Below are positions 9,316-18,912 of a DNA stretch of 64,000 bases, in pieces (the stretch's first letter is position 1; the number at the start of each line of letters is the position of its first letter). Origin of the DNA: Thalassolituus maritimus (GTDB taxonomy: Bacteria > Pseudomonadota > Gammaproteobacteria > Pseudomonadales > Oceanobacteraceae); the NCBI RefSeq assembly GCF_900156675.1, contig NZ_FTOH01000004.1, positions 253,820 through 317,819 on the forward strand, read 5' to 3'. The position numbers and the translations under genes are program-made. The notes beneath the pieces were generated by a model, which saw only the letters and a program-made list of their open reading frames with translations, had not been told where the DNA came from and searched no databases.

Positions 9316-9506
9316 ATTTTCACCTGTGTACAATCGCTTAGGGGCTTACCGTTGACGGTCAGTTCTCTGCTGTCCGTGCAATGCTCAATGAGGCATCTGT
9401 TGACCCCGAACACCCCTCAGGGTGCTGCTGACACGGTGTTGCCCGACGATCTGATTTAAAAGGGTGGCGGAGTATACACAAATGATGGGGCTTTTGCTCG
9501 TCTATT

Positions 9507-9536
9507 TTGCGCTTATGGACAGTGCCTGCGTATAAT
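9507..9536 (+). promoter_or_regulatory. Candidate sigma-70 promoter of ppnP
   Basis: A perfect TATAAT at 9531-9536 lies 29 bases before the ppnP ATG, with TTGCGC at 9507-9512 and an 18-base spacer as a weak -35. The region between deaD and ppnP (9316-9565) holds no other gene. Confidence 0.5.
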
Positions 9537-9565
9537 CGCCCGCCAGATCCACAGGAGAATCTAAA

Positions 9566-9847
9566 ATGTTAAAAGTAAACGAGTATTTTGACGGCAAGGT
9601 GATGTCGATTGCCCTGCAGACCGAGACACTGCCAGCGACTGTTGGCGTTATGGAGCCCGGCGACTACGAATTCGGCACCAGCCAGAAAGAAGTCATGACT
9701 ATCGTGTCAGGCAAGATGGACGCTCTGCTGCCAGGCAGCGAAGAGTGGCAGACCTTCACTAATGGTGAATCCTTCGAGATTGAAGCTAACGTGAAGTTCA
9801 AAGTCCGCCTGTCAGGTCAGACGGCTTACTTCTGTACTTACGAGTAA
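9566..9847 (+). CDS. ppnP: Pyrimidine/purine nucleoside phosphorylase PpnP
   Basis: Small cupin-fold protein of 93 residues, the same length as E. coli PpnP (YaiE, DUF1255). It cleaves nucleosides with phosphate to a free base and ribose-1-phosphate and accepts several purines and pyrimidines. Conserved stretches are MLKVNEYFDGKV at the N-terminus, GVMEPGDYEFGT near residue 30 and the ending SGQTAYFCTYE. AGGAGA precedes the ATG. It stands alone, divergent from deaD. Confidence 0.93.
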   Translation: MLKVNEYFDGKVMSIALQTETLPATVGVMEPGDYEFGTSQKEVMTIVSGKMDALLPGSEEWQTFTNGESFEIEANVKFKVRLSGQTAYFCTYE

Positions 9848-9892
9848 GTTGCTCGGGTACAAGTCTTGGGTACAAGTTAAGTACCTGAGCGT

Positions 9893-9922
9893 CGTTATCG
9901 GGCAGACAACCGCCCGATAACG
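9893..9922. terminator. Perfect hairpin between convergent ppnP and the GGDEF/EAL gene
   Basis: Arms CGTTATCGGGC and GCCCGATAACG (11 base pairs) enclose an eight-base loop between the two stop codons. Neither side has a U-tract, so it may be a weak bidirectional terminator or an RNA end-protecting stem. Just upstream, GGGTACAAGT is repeated at 9855 and 9868. Confidence 0.45.
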
Positions 9923-9933
9923 CTGAGACGTCA

Positions 9934-12579
9934 TCAGTTAAGTCTCAGTTCTTCTACCGGCACCGGGCGACTGAAGAAGAACCCCTGGCAGGTTTCACAG
10001 CCGTTATCCCTCAGGAAGTGCAATTGACCTTCCGTCTCGACACCTTCAGCCAGCACCTGTAAACCCAGGCCTTTCGCCATCTGAATGATGGTACGGGTAA
10101 TAACTTTTCCTTCATCTTCAATTTCGACGCTCTGAACGAAGCCCCGGTCGATCTTGAGCTTATCAACCTGATAACGGTGCAGATAAGACAAGGAAGAGTA
10201 GCCAGTTCCGAAATCATCAATCGCCAGAGCCACCCCTAAGGCTTTCAGGCCCGAAATGGTACTGAGCACCTGAGAACTCGGCTCCAGTAAGGCACCCTCG
10301 GTAATTTCCAGCTCAAGCCAGCTGGGATCAATGCCAGTCTCGTCTAAGAGAGCGGTCAGCCGTCCTACCAGACCACCGGCCATAAATGTTGGCTGGGTGA
10401 TGTTTACCGCAACCGTAATTTTATTTATCCCCTCATATTGCCAGTCTGCAATCTGGCGACAGGCAACACCAAGCACGTAGCTATCGAGGTCCGGCATCAT
10501 GCCGCCCTCTTCCGCCACTGGAAGGAAGCGCCCAGGCGGAATGACTTCGCCGTCCGGCGTATGCCAGCGTATCAGTGCCTCAACACCCACAACGCGACCT
10601 TCGGTGAGCTCTACCTGAGGCTGATAATATAATCTCAGTTCATCCTCGCTGGTGAGCGCCTGTCGTAATCGGTTACCCAATTCAAGACGGTCAGCAACGA
10701 CCTGAGTCATTTCGTTGCTGTAGACCTTGTACATATTACGGCCTTCTTTTTTAGCCTCGTACATAGCCACATCAGCGTTACTGAGCAACTGGGTCACATC
10801 TGCCCCATGATCCGGAAACAGGGTGACACCAATGCTCGCACCGATATAAAAGTCTTTGCCGACCCCCACATCGAATGGCGTCTTGAGTAGTTCGAGAATA
10901 ATACCTGCAACATTCTCGATCTGAGAGACGTTACCCACACTTTCCAGCACGACAACAAAATCATCACCACCCTGACGTGCAACGGTATCCGAATCTCTCA
11001 ACCTTTGACGCAGACGTTTGGCAAAGTCCTGTAACAAACGATCGCCCGCGGGATGTCCGAGGCTATCATTAATGTGCTTAAAGTGATCCAGATCGATCGC
11101 AATCACTCCGACCTTGCGCTGATTAATCGTGGCATCAGCGATCGCACCTTCGAGGCGACTCAGTAATAAATGGCGATTAGGAAGATTCGTTAAAGAATCG
11201 TAATTGGATAAATGTTTGAGTTGTTGTTCGTGCTCTTTTATACGCGACATATCCGAGAATACACCGACGTAATGCGTCACTCGTTTCTGTTCATCACGAA
11301 CTAAGGTCAGAGTAAGCCACTGAGGATAACTTTCGCCGTTTTTACGTGTATTCCAGATTTCTCCGCGCCAGTAGCCACGTTCATTCAACTGACTGTTAAT
11401 GCGCTGGTAAAATTCCCGGTTGTGCCGACTGGAACGAAGAAAACCAAGATCTTTGCCCAGAGCTTCTCGTTCAGAATATCCGGTAATGGTACTGAACGCC
11501 GGATTAACCGCTTCAATTTTCTGGTCAGCATCGGTAATCACCACACCTTCCATTGAAAACTCGAACACTGTCATCGCCAGGCGCAGGCGATTCTCCCGTG
11601 CCTGCTGTTCGGTAATATCCTGCACCGAACCAACACGAGCAACAACCCGGCCCTCGGCATTAACAATAACTTCAGCACGGCCGTGAATAACTTTCTCTGC
11701 TCCGGACGGTAAGCTGATCCGATAGGTCATGTCCGACGGCTTACATTCGTTCATGCTTTCCGTGAGTGTCTGCGCAACACGCTCTATATCTTCGGGGTGA
11801 ATGTACTCGAAATACTGAGAAAGACTGACGACTTCAAGATTTTCATCCTGCTCAAAAATTGCTGCCGTTTGGGGAGTAATAGTGATCTGATCGTTTTCAA
11901 CGTCGTCATACCAGGAACCAATATTGGCAAGACGCTCTGTCTGACGTAAAAGATGCTCACGATCTTCGAGTACTTCCATGACATGCAGGCGTTCCTGCAT
12001 AAGCAGGCAGAACTGCGCGAACGTTCCCAGCTGAGTCAGCTTACGTGGAGAAAGGCGCTGCGTAGGATCATCGAACGTGAGAAATAACCACCCAGTCACG
12101 CCATAGTCATTTAACAGGGGAATAGTAGAAAGGCGGTTGCCTCCGAGATAATGACGTAATGCTTCTTCGTCCGAATTTTCATCATCAGCAAAAGAGCAGC
12201 GTGGAGATATACTGGCACCCTCTATGGTCCATCCATCGCGAATAACCGTCGCCAGTTGCTCCGTATCATTCGGTGACACAGCAACGGCCAGCTCGGGACG
12301 TTTTCCTGAGCCGTCTGTCGCAATATAGAGTGCAGCCGCCCTGGCCTTGAGGACTCGGGCCATCTGGAACAACGCTCCCTCAACGTCAGTCGCAAAGGTC
12401 GCGGCACGGGTAGTAATAAATACCCGCATGGTTCTCTCCAGAATGGTTTCCAGACGCAAATCAGCCGCACCGAAACGTCCACCATTGGTGACGCCAGCGC
12501 GACGACTTTCTTCTTCTACGCGTTTCCATCCCTCACTAGGCTGATATTTCCCTTCAGCTGTTGAGGTCAGCACAACCAT
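9934..12579 (-). CDS. GAF-PAS-PAS-GGDEF-EAL cyclic-di-GMP protein
   Basis: Soluble 881-residue signalling protein. Order: GAF-like domain (about 60-200), two PAS/PAC domains (about 210-330 and 340-450), GGDEF (about 455-620) and EAL (about 635-875). The GGDEF signature reads RQGGDDF, a Glu-to-Asp change in the catalytic loop. The EAL domain keeps EALIRW, LEITEG, DDFGTGYSSL, KIDRGFV and AEGVET, so phosphodiesterase activity is likely while cyclase activity is uncertain. No transmembrane segment is evident, so the GAF and PAS domains would sense intracellular cues such as a ligand, redox state or oxygen. The ATG is preceded by AGGAG about 13 bases upstream. No functional partner is adjacent. 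Confidence 0.9.
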   Translation of the reverse strand: MVVLTSTAEGKYQPSEGWKRVEEESRRAGVTNGGRFGAADLRLETILERTMRVFITTRAATFATDVEGALFQMARVLKARAAALYIATDGSGKRPELAVAVSPNDTEQLATVIRDGWTIEGASISPRCSFADDENSDEEALRHYLGGNRLSTIPLLNDYGVTGWLFLTFDDPTQRLSPRKLTQLGTFAQFCLLMQERLHVMEVLEDREHLLRQTERLANIGSWYDDVENDQITITPQTAAIFEQDENLEVVSLSQYFEYIHPEDIERVAQTLTESMNECKPSDMTYRISLPSGAEKVIHGRAEVIVNAEGRVVARVGSVQDITEQQARENRLRLAMTVFEFSMEGVVITDADQKIEAVNPAFSTITGYSEREALGKDLGFLRSSRHNREFYQRINSQLNERGYWRGEIWNTRKNGESYPQWLTLTLVRDEQKRVTHYVGVFSDMSRIKEHEQQLKHLSNYDSLTNLPNRHLLLSRLEGAIADATINQRKVGVIAIDLDHFKHINDSLGHPAGDRLLQDFAKRLRQRLRDSDTVARQGGDDFVVVLESVGNVSQIENVAGIILELLKTPFDVGVGKDFYIGASIGVTLFPDHGADVTQLLSNADVAMYEAKKEGRNMYKVYSNEMTQVVADRLELGNRLRQALTSEDELRLYYQPQVELTEGRVVGVEALIRWHTPDGEVIPPGRFLPVAEEGGMMPDLDSYVLGVACRQIADWQYEGINKITVAVNITQPTFMAGGLVGRLTALLDETGIDPSWLELEITEGALLEPSSQVLSTISGLKALGVALAIDDFGTGYSSLSYLHRYQVDKLKIDRGFVQSVEIEDEGKVITRTIIQMAKGLGLQVLAEGVETEGQLHFLRDNGCETCQGFFFSRPVPVEELRLN

Positions 12580-12829
12580 ACAAATTCTCTGACTCCTGAT
12601 ATTACTGTCTCTGGCACAACCTGATGACCCGTGGTCATATGAATATCAGACGAGCCTTACTACTCAATGTCCGAGCGCCCTAACAACTCTATCACCCGGT
12701 AGATCTCTTAAAGTGTAGACTATCAATATGAGGTTTAACTGACTTTTTAACAATTTGAAAGAATCTGGGGAACTTTTTAGAATCAAAACTGTTGCTGCAT
12801 TGCCCCCAACCATCCATACAGGCCAAATA

Positions 12830-13087
12830 ATGTATACCAAAGAGCACCTTCTACAGCTGGTTCAGATGACCATGCCGTTCGGTAAATATCAGGGAAAACG
12901 CATTTGCGACATTCCTGAAGAATACTTGCTCTGGATGCAAAAAAAGGGGTTCCCTCAGGGGCGTCTGGGTGACTTGCTTGCTATGATGCTCGAGATACGG
13001 ATTCATGGGGTCGAAGATGTCCTTCTCCCTCTCAAAAAAGCTTATCCGGCAAAGTTGATACAACCAGCAGCAAAAGGGACCCATTGA
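12830..13087 (+). CDS. DUF3820 family small protein
   Basis: An 85-residue protein starting MYTKEHLLQLVQMTMPFGKY. The core MPFGKYQGKRICDIPEEYLLW matches the DUF3820 family, whose biochemical role is not established. I choose the ATG at 12830 because the family begins shortly before MPFGKY; an in-frame extension back to 12755 lacks family similarity. No strong ribosome site is visible. The next gene begins three bases after its stop, so the two are probably co-transcribed. The roughly 250 bases upstream to the divergent GGDEF/EAL gene show no further gene. Confidence 0.78.
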   Translation: MYTKEHLLQLVQMTMPFGKYQGKRICDIPEEYLLWMQKKGFPQGRLGDLLAMMLEIRIHGVEDVLLPLKKAYPAKLIQPAAKGTH

Positions 13088-13090
13088 TCT

Positions 13091-13801
13091 ATGGCCACTC
13101 TCGGTATCCTTGAATGTGATGTTCTCTATGATGACCTTATCGGCGATTATGCGTCCTATGGCGTCATGTTGTCTGAACTTCTCGCCAGCATTGATCCACA
13201 CCTGAACTTCACTTTCTATCAGATTCATGACGGCGAGTTACCGTCAGCGGGGGAATGCGACGCCTACCTACTGACCGGCTCAAAGACCGGTGTCTACGAC
13301 CCTGAGCACTGGGTTCAGCCTTTGATGGAGTGGGTACGCGAGGCTCATGCACGTAAAGAACGCATGCTCGGCATATGCTTTGGCCATCAGTTGTTGGCCC
13401 ATGCATTGGGTGGCCACGCAGGCTTAAGCAACAAGGGTTGGGGCGTCGGTAATCATATGACGGAGATTGATCACCGCCCCATGTGGCTGAATGATGATCA
13501 GCCAGCCTATCAACTTATCTACAGTCATAAAGATCAGGTCTCCGCGCTACCAGAAGGGGCCCGCAGGCTAGCGGGCAGCGACTTCTGCCAATTCGCCGCC
13601 TGGTACCTCCATGATCTGATCCTGAGCTTTCAAGGGCACCCGGAGTTCACACCCGAATACTTCAGAAGGTTGCTGGGGCGGCGCAGAGAAGACGTTGGCG
13701 ATGAGCGTTTAACCCAGGCAATGAATACTTTGGAACAACCGAATGACAGCAAAACCATCGCTCGCTGGATGACTGAATTTATTCACCTGCCGCGCGCTTA
13801 A
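13091..13801 (+). CDS. Class I glutamine amidotransferase (GATase1) protein
   Basis: A 236-residue stand-alone class I glutamine amidotransferase domain. The nucleophile is Cys96 in GICFGHQLLAHALGG, and the triad is completed by His183 and Glu185 in FQGHPEF. It resembles the GMP-synthase-like amidotransferases (type 1 GATase, YfeJ-like). No synthetase domain is fused or adjacent, so the acceptor of the ammonia is unknown; related proteins hydrolyse gamma-glutamyl compounds. It follows the DUF3820 gene immediately. Confidence 0.85.
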   Translation: MATLGILECDVLYDDLIGDYASYGVMLSELLASIDPHLNFTFYQIHDGELPSAGECDAYLLTGSKTGVYDPEHWVQPLMEWVREAHARKERMLGICFGHQLLAHALGGHAGLSNKGWGVGNHMTEIDHRPMWLNDDQPAYQLIYSHKDQVSALPEGARRLAGSDFCQFAAWYLHDLILSFQGHPEFTPEYFRRLLGRRREDVGDERLTQAMNTLEQPNDSKTIARWMTEFIHLPRA

Positions 13802-13989
13802 GCGTGGTATCGATGGTTTTATTTTTACTGACGATTTTCTCGAGTCCTTATGCATTCAGCATTTAATTCTCTCTGGACAGAAATTCGTAAATATCAGTGA
13901 ACGTCCTGCCAGGTTTGCTGATACCTGAGCACACACAATTCACTATGGATGAGGCTATCGAGTGTGCAGATTAGACAGGTTGTAAATGC

Positions 13990-14226
13990 TTACAGAAATT
14001 TCTTCACATACCAACAACTGGCCTTGATATTAAGCGAATTCTCATTCGCCCACCGCAGTCCAGAGCCGACAAGCTCTTCGGCTAACCCCTTGCCGCGCAA
14101 AGCGAACGGGACGTAGGTGTGTGTAAAATTCACTTGATCACCTTTCAGTACGTAATCAAGTACACACTCTTTACCGTCCTGTTCAATCACAAAGCGGGAC
14201 TTCTCTGTTTCGTGTTTAACCATCAT
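13990..14226 (-). CDS. Small GNAT-like (YidJ-type) N-acetyltransferase
   Basis: A 78-residue protein of the short GNAT family (Gcn5-like, YjdJ/NATD1 type). The acetyl-CoA-binding stretch is seen as VPFALRGKGLAEELV near residues 38-53. The family is tiny and its substrates are mostly unknown. Two consecutive ATG codons (14226 and 14223) follow AACAGGAACAGG, so the exact start is uncertain by one residue. The DUF3301 gene lies 35 bases upstream on the same strand. Confidence 0.8.
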   Translation of the reverse strand: MMVKHETEKSRFVIEQDGKECVLDYVLKGDQVNFTHTYVPFALRGKGLAEELVGSGLRWANENSLNIKASCWYVKKFL

Positions 14227-14261
14227 CCTGTTCCTGTTGAGCGATTATTAATGGCAGACTG

Positions 14262-14582
14262 TCAGGCCTGAGGATCAGAATGCACCGCCAGCACCACAGA
14301 TACCGGCCGGTAGCCCTCCAGTACCAGGGAACCCGGATAGCGATCTCCTCCGTCGACACTGAATTCAAATTCGTAGCCGCGTACCAGCACAGGTCGCCCC
14401 TTAATAAACTTAAGACGCATACGTGCCAGCGACACAGTGTCATCGAGCAGCTGTAGATTTTCCTGCTGACACTGTTTCCGTAGATACCTCAGCGCAAGCA
14501 CTCGCGCCGCCTGTTGCCGCTGAATTGCGGGCCAACCAAGCAAAGCCAGCCCGGCGAGTACCGCTATGACCAGTAATTCCAC
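14262..14582 (-). CDS. DUF3301 family membrane-anchored protein
   Basis: A 106-residue protein with one N-terminal hydrophobic segment (about residues 3-20) and a cytoplasmic part holding ALRYLRKQCQQENLQLLDDTV, the recognisable DUF3301 pattern. Function is unknown in the family. It starts with GTG behind AGGTGAGGTACGG. It is divergent from ppiC, with only 86 bases between the starts. Confidence 0.8.
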   Translation of the reverse strand: MELLVIAVLAGLALLGWPAIQRQQAARVLALRYLRKQCQQENLQLLDDTVSLARMRLKFIKGRPVLVRGYEFEFSVDGGDRYPGSLVLEGYRPVSVVLAVHSDPQA

Positions 14583-14668
14583 CCGTACCTCACCTGTGGG
14601 CCTGTGATATTATCCGCGCTGAGAGTAACACACCTGTATGACCCGTCAGTATTCCGGAGGTTTCCACC

Positions 14669-14950
14669 ATGGCCAACCGCGCCTGCGCCTGCCATATTCT
14701 CGTCAAAACCCGTGAGGAAGCCGAATCTTTGTTGAAACAGCTCAACAAAGGCGCTGAGTTCGACAAGCTGGCGCGTAAACACTCCACCTGTCCGTCCGGC
14801 AAACAGGGCGGCTCACTGGGAGAGTTCGGTCGCAACGATATGGTGAAGCCCTTCGCCGATGCCGTCTTCAAAGGCCCCCTGTTAAAAGTACAAGGGCCGG
14901 TGAAAACCAAATTCGGCTGGCATCTGATCAAAACACTTTACCGTCAGTGA
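14669..14950 (+). CDS. ppiC: Peptidyl-prolyl cis-trans isomerase PpiC (parvulin)
   Basis: A single-domain cytoplasmic parvulin of 93 residues, the same length as E. coli PpiC. Motifs include ACHILVKTREEAESLL, GSLGEFGRNDMVKPF and the ending TKFGWHLIKTL. No signal peptide is present, so it is not SurA or PpiD. GGAGG stands ten bases before the ATG. It accelerates prolyl isomerisation during folding. Confidence 0.93.
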   Translation: MANRACACHILVKTREEAESLLKQLNKGAEFDKLARKHSTCPSGKQGGSLGEFGRNDMVKPFADAVFKGPLLKVQGPVKTKFGWHLIKTLYRQ

Positions 14951-14984
14951 AGACGCTGACGCCCCTCAAAATACGGAGAACCCC

Positions 14985-16094
14985 ATGATGACACCCGGTC
15001 TGTTTCACACTCTGACGGTCGCCGACACGCAACCCCAGGGCCTGTACCTGAGCGACGAAAACGGCGAGCGCGTGCTCCTGCCCAACCGTTTTGTGCCCGA
15101 GGGCATAGAAACCGGCAGTACGCTTGAGGTATTTATTTACCTGGATTCCGATGATCGTCTGATCGCCACGACTCAGCGCCCACGGGTACAGCTGAATCAG
15201 GCGGCCAGCCTGATGGTGAAAGACGTGAACCGTACCGGAGCGTTTCTCGACTGGGGCCTGCCGAAAGATCTGTTCGTTCCTTTTGCTGAGCAGAAGCAAC
15301 GCATGGAAGCCGGGCAGTCGTACGTGGTCTACGTCACCAGCGACAATACCGGGCGTTTAATCGGCACTACACGTCTGAATCGCTTTATTAAAGACGAAGC
15401 AAGCGCGAACTGGCCTGGCGCGGCTGCCCCGTACCAGATGGGCGATAAGGTCAAGCTGCTGATCGCGCAACGTACGGATATTGGCTACAAAGCCATCGTC
15501 GATAACACCTACTGGGGTGTGCTTCACAACAGCCAGATTCATAAAGCGATCCGCGTTGGACAGAAGACCGAGGGCTTTATCCGTCAGGTACGGGAGGACC
15601 AGCGTCTGGACCTGAGCCTCGAGCCCATTGGCCATCAGAGAGCCGATTCGCTATCAAAGCGCATCCTGCAGAAGCTCAAAGACTCCGGTGGCACGCTGGG
15701 CCTGAACGATTACAGCCCGGCAGAACTGATCGAAATGCACTTCGGAGTCAGCAAGCGTGCGTTTAAGATGGCCATCGGTAAGCTCTACAAAGAGCGGGAA
15801 ATCGTGATTGAAGAGAATGGCATCCGGCTCGCCAGCGAAGAAGAGCGTAAGAAAGCCATCAAACATGCCGGTGACAAGTCCAAAAGAAAGGCGAAGCCAA
15901 AGGCCGGATCAGAACAGAAACCGAAGCAAAAGCCAAAGAATCAGGCATACAAAGACAAGACTGATAAGCATACCGCCCGGAGAGAACAGCCCAACGACAG
16001 CAAGGATGACAGCAGCTCATCTGCACCGCGCAAAAAGACGGTGTACCGCAATCCTAAGAACACTTCGGGCAATACCCTTCGCCTGAAAAAGTAA
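14985..16094 (+). CDS. S1-domain RNA-binding protein (CvfB/YitL family)
   Basis: A 369-residue protein with tandem S1-type modules in the first 220 residues (for example VNRTGAFLDWGLPKDLFVPF near 75-95 and WGVLHNSQIHKAIRVGQ near 170-190). A winged-helix segment follows (about 225-285), in the CvfB/YitL arrangement. The last 85 residues form a low-complexity tail very rich in Lys, Pro and Gln, likely disordered and RNA-binding. CvfB proteins affect gene expression post-transcriptionally, but their exact target is not defined. CGGAGAACCCC precedes the first of two ATG codons. Confidence 0.83.
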   Translation: MMTPGLFHTLTVADTQPQGLYLSDENGERVLLPNRFVPEGIETGSTLEVFIYLDSDDRLIATTQRPRVQLNQAASLMVKDVNRTGAFLDWGLPKDLFVPFAEQKQRMEAGQSYVVYVTSDNTGRLIGTTRLNRFIKDEASANWPGAAAPYQMGDKVKLLIAQRTDIGYKAIVDNTYWGVLHNSQIHKAIRVGQKTEGFIRQVREDQRLDLSLEPIGHQRADSLSKRILQKLKDSGGTLGLNDYSPAELIEMHFGVSKRAFKMAIGKLYKEREIVIEENGIRLASEEERKKAIKHAGDKSKRKAKPKAGSEQKPKQKPKNQAYKDKTDKHTARREQPNDSKDDSSSSAPRKKTVYRNPKNTSGNTLRLKK

Positions 16095-16233
16095 GTCACT
16101 CAATTAAGTCCCCCGCGACAGGCACTCTGGTGTATGTGGTGGGGGTTCAGACTCGTTTTCTGTGGCGAAAACGCGTATAGTCGCGGCCTTTGAATACGTC
16201 CCAAAATCTGCCTACGCAATTCAGGAAGTGCCT

Positions 16234-17829
16234 GTGATTTCTACCGCTAATATCACCATGCAGTTCGGTGCCAAGCCGCTGTTCGAGAACATCTCTGTCA
16301 AATTCGGAGATGGCAACCGCTACGGCCTCATTGGTGCCAACGGTTGTGGAAAATCTACCTTCATGAAGATCCTCGATGGTTCACTGGAGCCAAGCGCGGG
16401 CAACGTCAGTGTGTCACCGGGCGAACGCCTGGGTAAGCTGCATCAGGATCAGTTTGCGTTTGAAGAATGCACTGTGATCGATACCGTAATGATGGGCAAC
16501 AAAGAGTTGTGGGCCATCAAAGAAGAGCGCGATGCGATCTACGCTAACCTGGAAGCCACCGAAGACGACTACATGCGCGCCGCTGAGCTTGAAGGTGAGT
16601 TCGCAGAAATGGACGGCTACACCGCCGAAAGCCGTGCCGGTGAGCTTCTGTTAGGCGCGGGCATTGAGACCGAACTTCATCAGGGCCCGATGTCTGAAGT
16701 CGCGCCAGGCTGGAAACTGCGTGTTCTGCTGGCGCAGGCGCTGTTCTCAAACCCGGACATTCTGCTGCTCGACGAACCGACCAACAACCTCGACATCAAC
16801 ACGATTCGTTGGCTGGAAGGCATCATCAATGACATGAAGTGCACCATGATCATCATCTCGCACGACCGTCACTTCCTGAACTCTGTGTGCACGCACATGG
16901 CCGACATTGATTACGGCGACATTAAGATTTACCCGGGCAACTACGACGACTTTATGATTGCCTCGACCGCAGCCCGTGAGCGTCTGCAATCGGAAAATGC
17001 CAAGAAGAAAGCTCAGATCGCTGAACTGCAGCAGTTTGTATCGCGCTTCTCGGCCAACGCGTCGAAAGCGAAGCAGGCCACCAGCCGCGCGAAGCAGATG
17101 GAAAAAATTAAGCTCGACGACATCAAGCCTTCGAGCCGTCAGAACCCGTATATCCGCTTCAATCAGGAGAAGAAACTCCACCGTCTGGCGCTGGAGATCG
17201 AAGGTCTGGCACATTCTTACGATGGCGAAGCACCGCTGTTCAAGAACACCAATCTGCTGATTGAAGCCGGTGAAAAAATTGCCGTGATCGGTGCCAACGG
17301 CGCCGGTAAGACGACCTTCCTGAAGTGTCTGGTCGATGACGTCACTCCGACCGAAGGTACTATCAAGTGGGCTGAAAACGCCGACCTTGGCTACTACGCT
17401 CAGGATCACGAATACGAATTCGATATGGGCGGCAACCTGTACGACTGGATGGAACAGTGGAAAACCGATAAGCACGACGATCAGGCAGTGCGCGGTACTC
17501 TTGGCCGTCTGCTATTCAACCAGGACGACATCAAGAAATCCGTCAAAGTGTGCTCAGGGGGTGAGAAGGGTCGCCTGCTGTTCGGTAAGCTGATGATGAA
17601 CGACCATAACGTTCTGCTGATGGACGAACCGACCAACCACATGGACATGGAATCCATTGAGTCTCTGAACATGGCACTGGAGATGTACGAAGGCACCCTG
17701 ATCTTCGTCTCTCATGACCGTGAGTTCGTGTCGTCTCTGGCGACCCGCATTATCGAGATCCGTGACAACGAGATCGTCGACTTCCACGGCAGCTATGACG
17801 AGTACCTGAAATCTCTGGGTATTGAGTAA
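16234..17829 (+). CDS. ybiT: ABC-F family ATPase YbiT
   Basis: Cytoplasmic ABC-F protein with two ATPase domains and no membrane part, 531 residues, the same size as E. coli YbiT and alignable from its first residues ([20 protein letters not shown]). Both Walker A motifs ([18 protein letters not shown]) and both Walker B motifs ([24 protein letters not shown]) are intact. The linker near residues 240-310 is Lys/Arg-rich. ABC-F proteins act on the ribosome during translation. I choose GTG 16234, preceded by AGGAAG at six bases; a frame from ATG 16162 adds 24 residues with no family similarity. The second signature reads CSGGEKGR, with Cys in place of Leu. Confidence 0.93.
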   Translation: MISTANITMQFGAKPLFENISVKFGDGNRYGLIGANGCGKSTFMKILDGSLEPSAGNVSVSPGERLGKLHQDQFAFEECTVIDTVMMGNKELWAIKEERDAIYANLEATEDDYMRAAELEGEFAEMDGYTAESRAGELLLGAGIETELHQGPMSEVAPGWKLRVLLAQALFSNPDILLLDEPTNNLDINTIRWLEGIINDMKCTMIIISHDRHFLNSVCTHMADIDYGDIKIYPGNYDDFMIASTAARERLQSENAKKKAQIAELQQFVSRFSANASKAKQATSRAKQMEKIKLDDIKPSSRQNPYIRFNQEKKLHRLALEIEGLAHSYDGEAPLFKNTNLLIEAGEKIAVIGANGAGKTTFLKCLVDDVTPTEGTIKWAENADLGYYAQDHEYEFDMGGNLYDWMEQWKTDKHDDQAVRGTLGRLLFNQDDIKKSVKVCSGGEKGRLLFGKLMMNDHNVLLMDEPTNHMDMESIESLNMALEMYEGTLIFVSHDREFVSSLATRIIEIRDNEIVDFHGSYDEYLKSLGIE

Positions 17830-17839
17830 AGTCAGGTGG

Positions 17840-17866
17840 GTGACTGAGCCATAACGGCTCAGTCAC
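17840..17866. terminator. Hairpin between convergent ybiT and the GH114-like gene
   Basis: Arms GTGACTGAGCC and GGCTCAGTCAC with a five-base loop. It overlaps the stop codon of the minus-strand gene. There is no clear U-tract on either strand, so the terminator assignment is tentative. Confidence 0.45.
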
Positions 17867-18728
17867 AAACAAACCGGAAACTGTCGTCCAGTTCGAGCGG
17901 CAGCACCATTGAGCTAAAGCCAAGCGCGACCATTTCATCGCAGAACAGTGCTCGCGCTTCGGGGTCGTTGACGAGTGTCTCCGCGTATTCCGCATGCAAC
18001 ACCGGCTTTCCAGCTTCGATAAAGGGTGTCAGTCGCTCACACTCGTCATATTCATAACATTCTTCATTCACGGCAAAGTCAAACGCAGCGACTAACTCGC
18101 TGATCTGATCGAGATCATTCTTGAGGCCAATCAGTAACCCCCGCTCGTGAGCAGCGGAGGCAAGGAAGCGGTTGTAGGCAAGCTGGTCATTGCCTGATAA
18201 CGGAAAGCCCGAATCATTGGCATAACCATCGACGTTATCGGGTTCGACACCATCACAGCCTTTCTCTACCGCGACATCAAGACGAGCCTCCATGACAGCC
18301 TCAAGCGACGAGGCTCTGACATCCAGCCACTTCTCGCCTGGCCAGCCGTCCAGAGGGTTGCCCAGCGCCGCCTGCTCGAAGTCATCCGCATCATCGCGCC
18401 AGTCCTCCCAGGAGCCTGCCGAGAAGTAGCAGATCACCACCCGCCCCTGAGCCTTCAGGTCGTCGATGATCTGGGTGTCTGTATCGAACAAATCAATGTC
18501 ATACAGATCCACGTCATAGCCCGTATTCAGGTCTCCCTGTAACTGCCAATGCCAACTATTACCCACCTCCAGAGTACGGGGGACAGGGGTGTCTGAGCCT
18601 GTCGGGCCGCTATCGTCCCCGACCTGCGGTAACGGCTCAGGGTCAGAGCCTCCACAGGCACTGAGCACGGCAGACGCCGCCAGCACTAACACTGAACGCA
18701 ACATCATTTTATACAGCGATGACTTCAT
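17859..18728 (-). CDS. GH114-like (endo-alpha-1,4-polygalactosaminidase family) lipoprotein
   Basis: A 289-residue exported lipoprotein with signal peptide and lipobox LSAC (Cys25). A Gly/Asp/Pro-rich spacer to about residue 50 is followed by a GH114-type TIM-barrel domain. Visible family stretches are WHWQLQGDLN near 60, YDIDLFDTD near 76, VICYFSAGSWEDWR near 98, and the acidic GCDGVEPDNVDGY near 158, which holds likely catalytic carboxylates. Members cleave alpha-1,4-galactosamine polymers, but many, including marine ones, are uncharacterised; a role in exopolysaccharide or surface-glycan turnover is inference. It stands alone, convergent with ybiT. Confidence 0.82.
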   Translation of the reverse strand: MKSSLYKMMLRSVLVLAASAVLSACGGSDPEPLPQVGDDSGPTGSDTPVPRTLEVGNSWHWQLQGDLNTGYDVDLYDIDLFDTDTQIIDDLKAQGRVVICYFSAGSWEDWRDDADDFEQAALGNPLDGWPGEKWLDVRASSLEAVMEARLDVAVEKGCDGVEPDNVDGYANDSGFPLSGNDQLAYNRFLASAAHERGLLIGLKNDLDQISELVAAFDFAVNEECYEYDECERLTPFIEAGKPVLHAEYAETLVNDPEARALFCDEMVALGFSSMVLPLELDDSFRFVCD

Positions 18729-18912
18729 ACTGGGCTACTCTTAATCAGACGATGCGATAATCTGCCACAATGCGAGCCGATTCTCATTTTCATCGTAAAG
18801 CGAGTGGTATGCTCCCGTCGTTCGTATGTGGCTGAGCCGGATTACGATTGGAGCTACATAAATCATAGGGCATACCTGAGCGTTAGGTGTGCGTTAGACA
18901 ACAGGATCTTTT

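Noticed and set aside
12755-12829. Extra 25 codons before the DUF3820 protein
   Set aside because: The family begins close to MPFGKY; the extension has no conservation and runs through the likely promoter.
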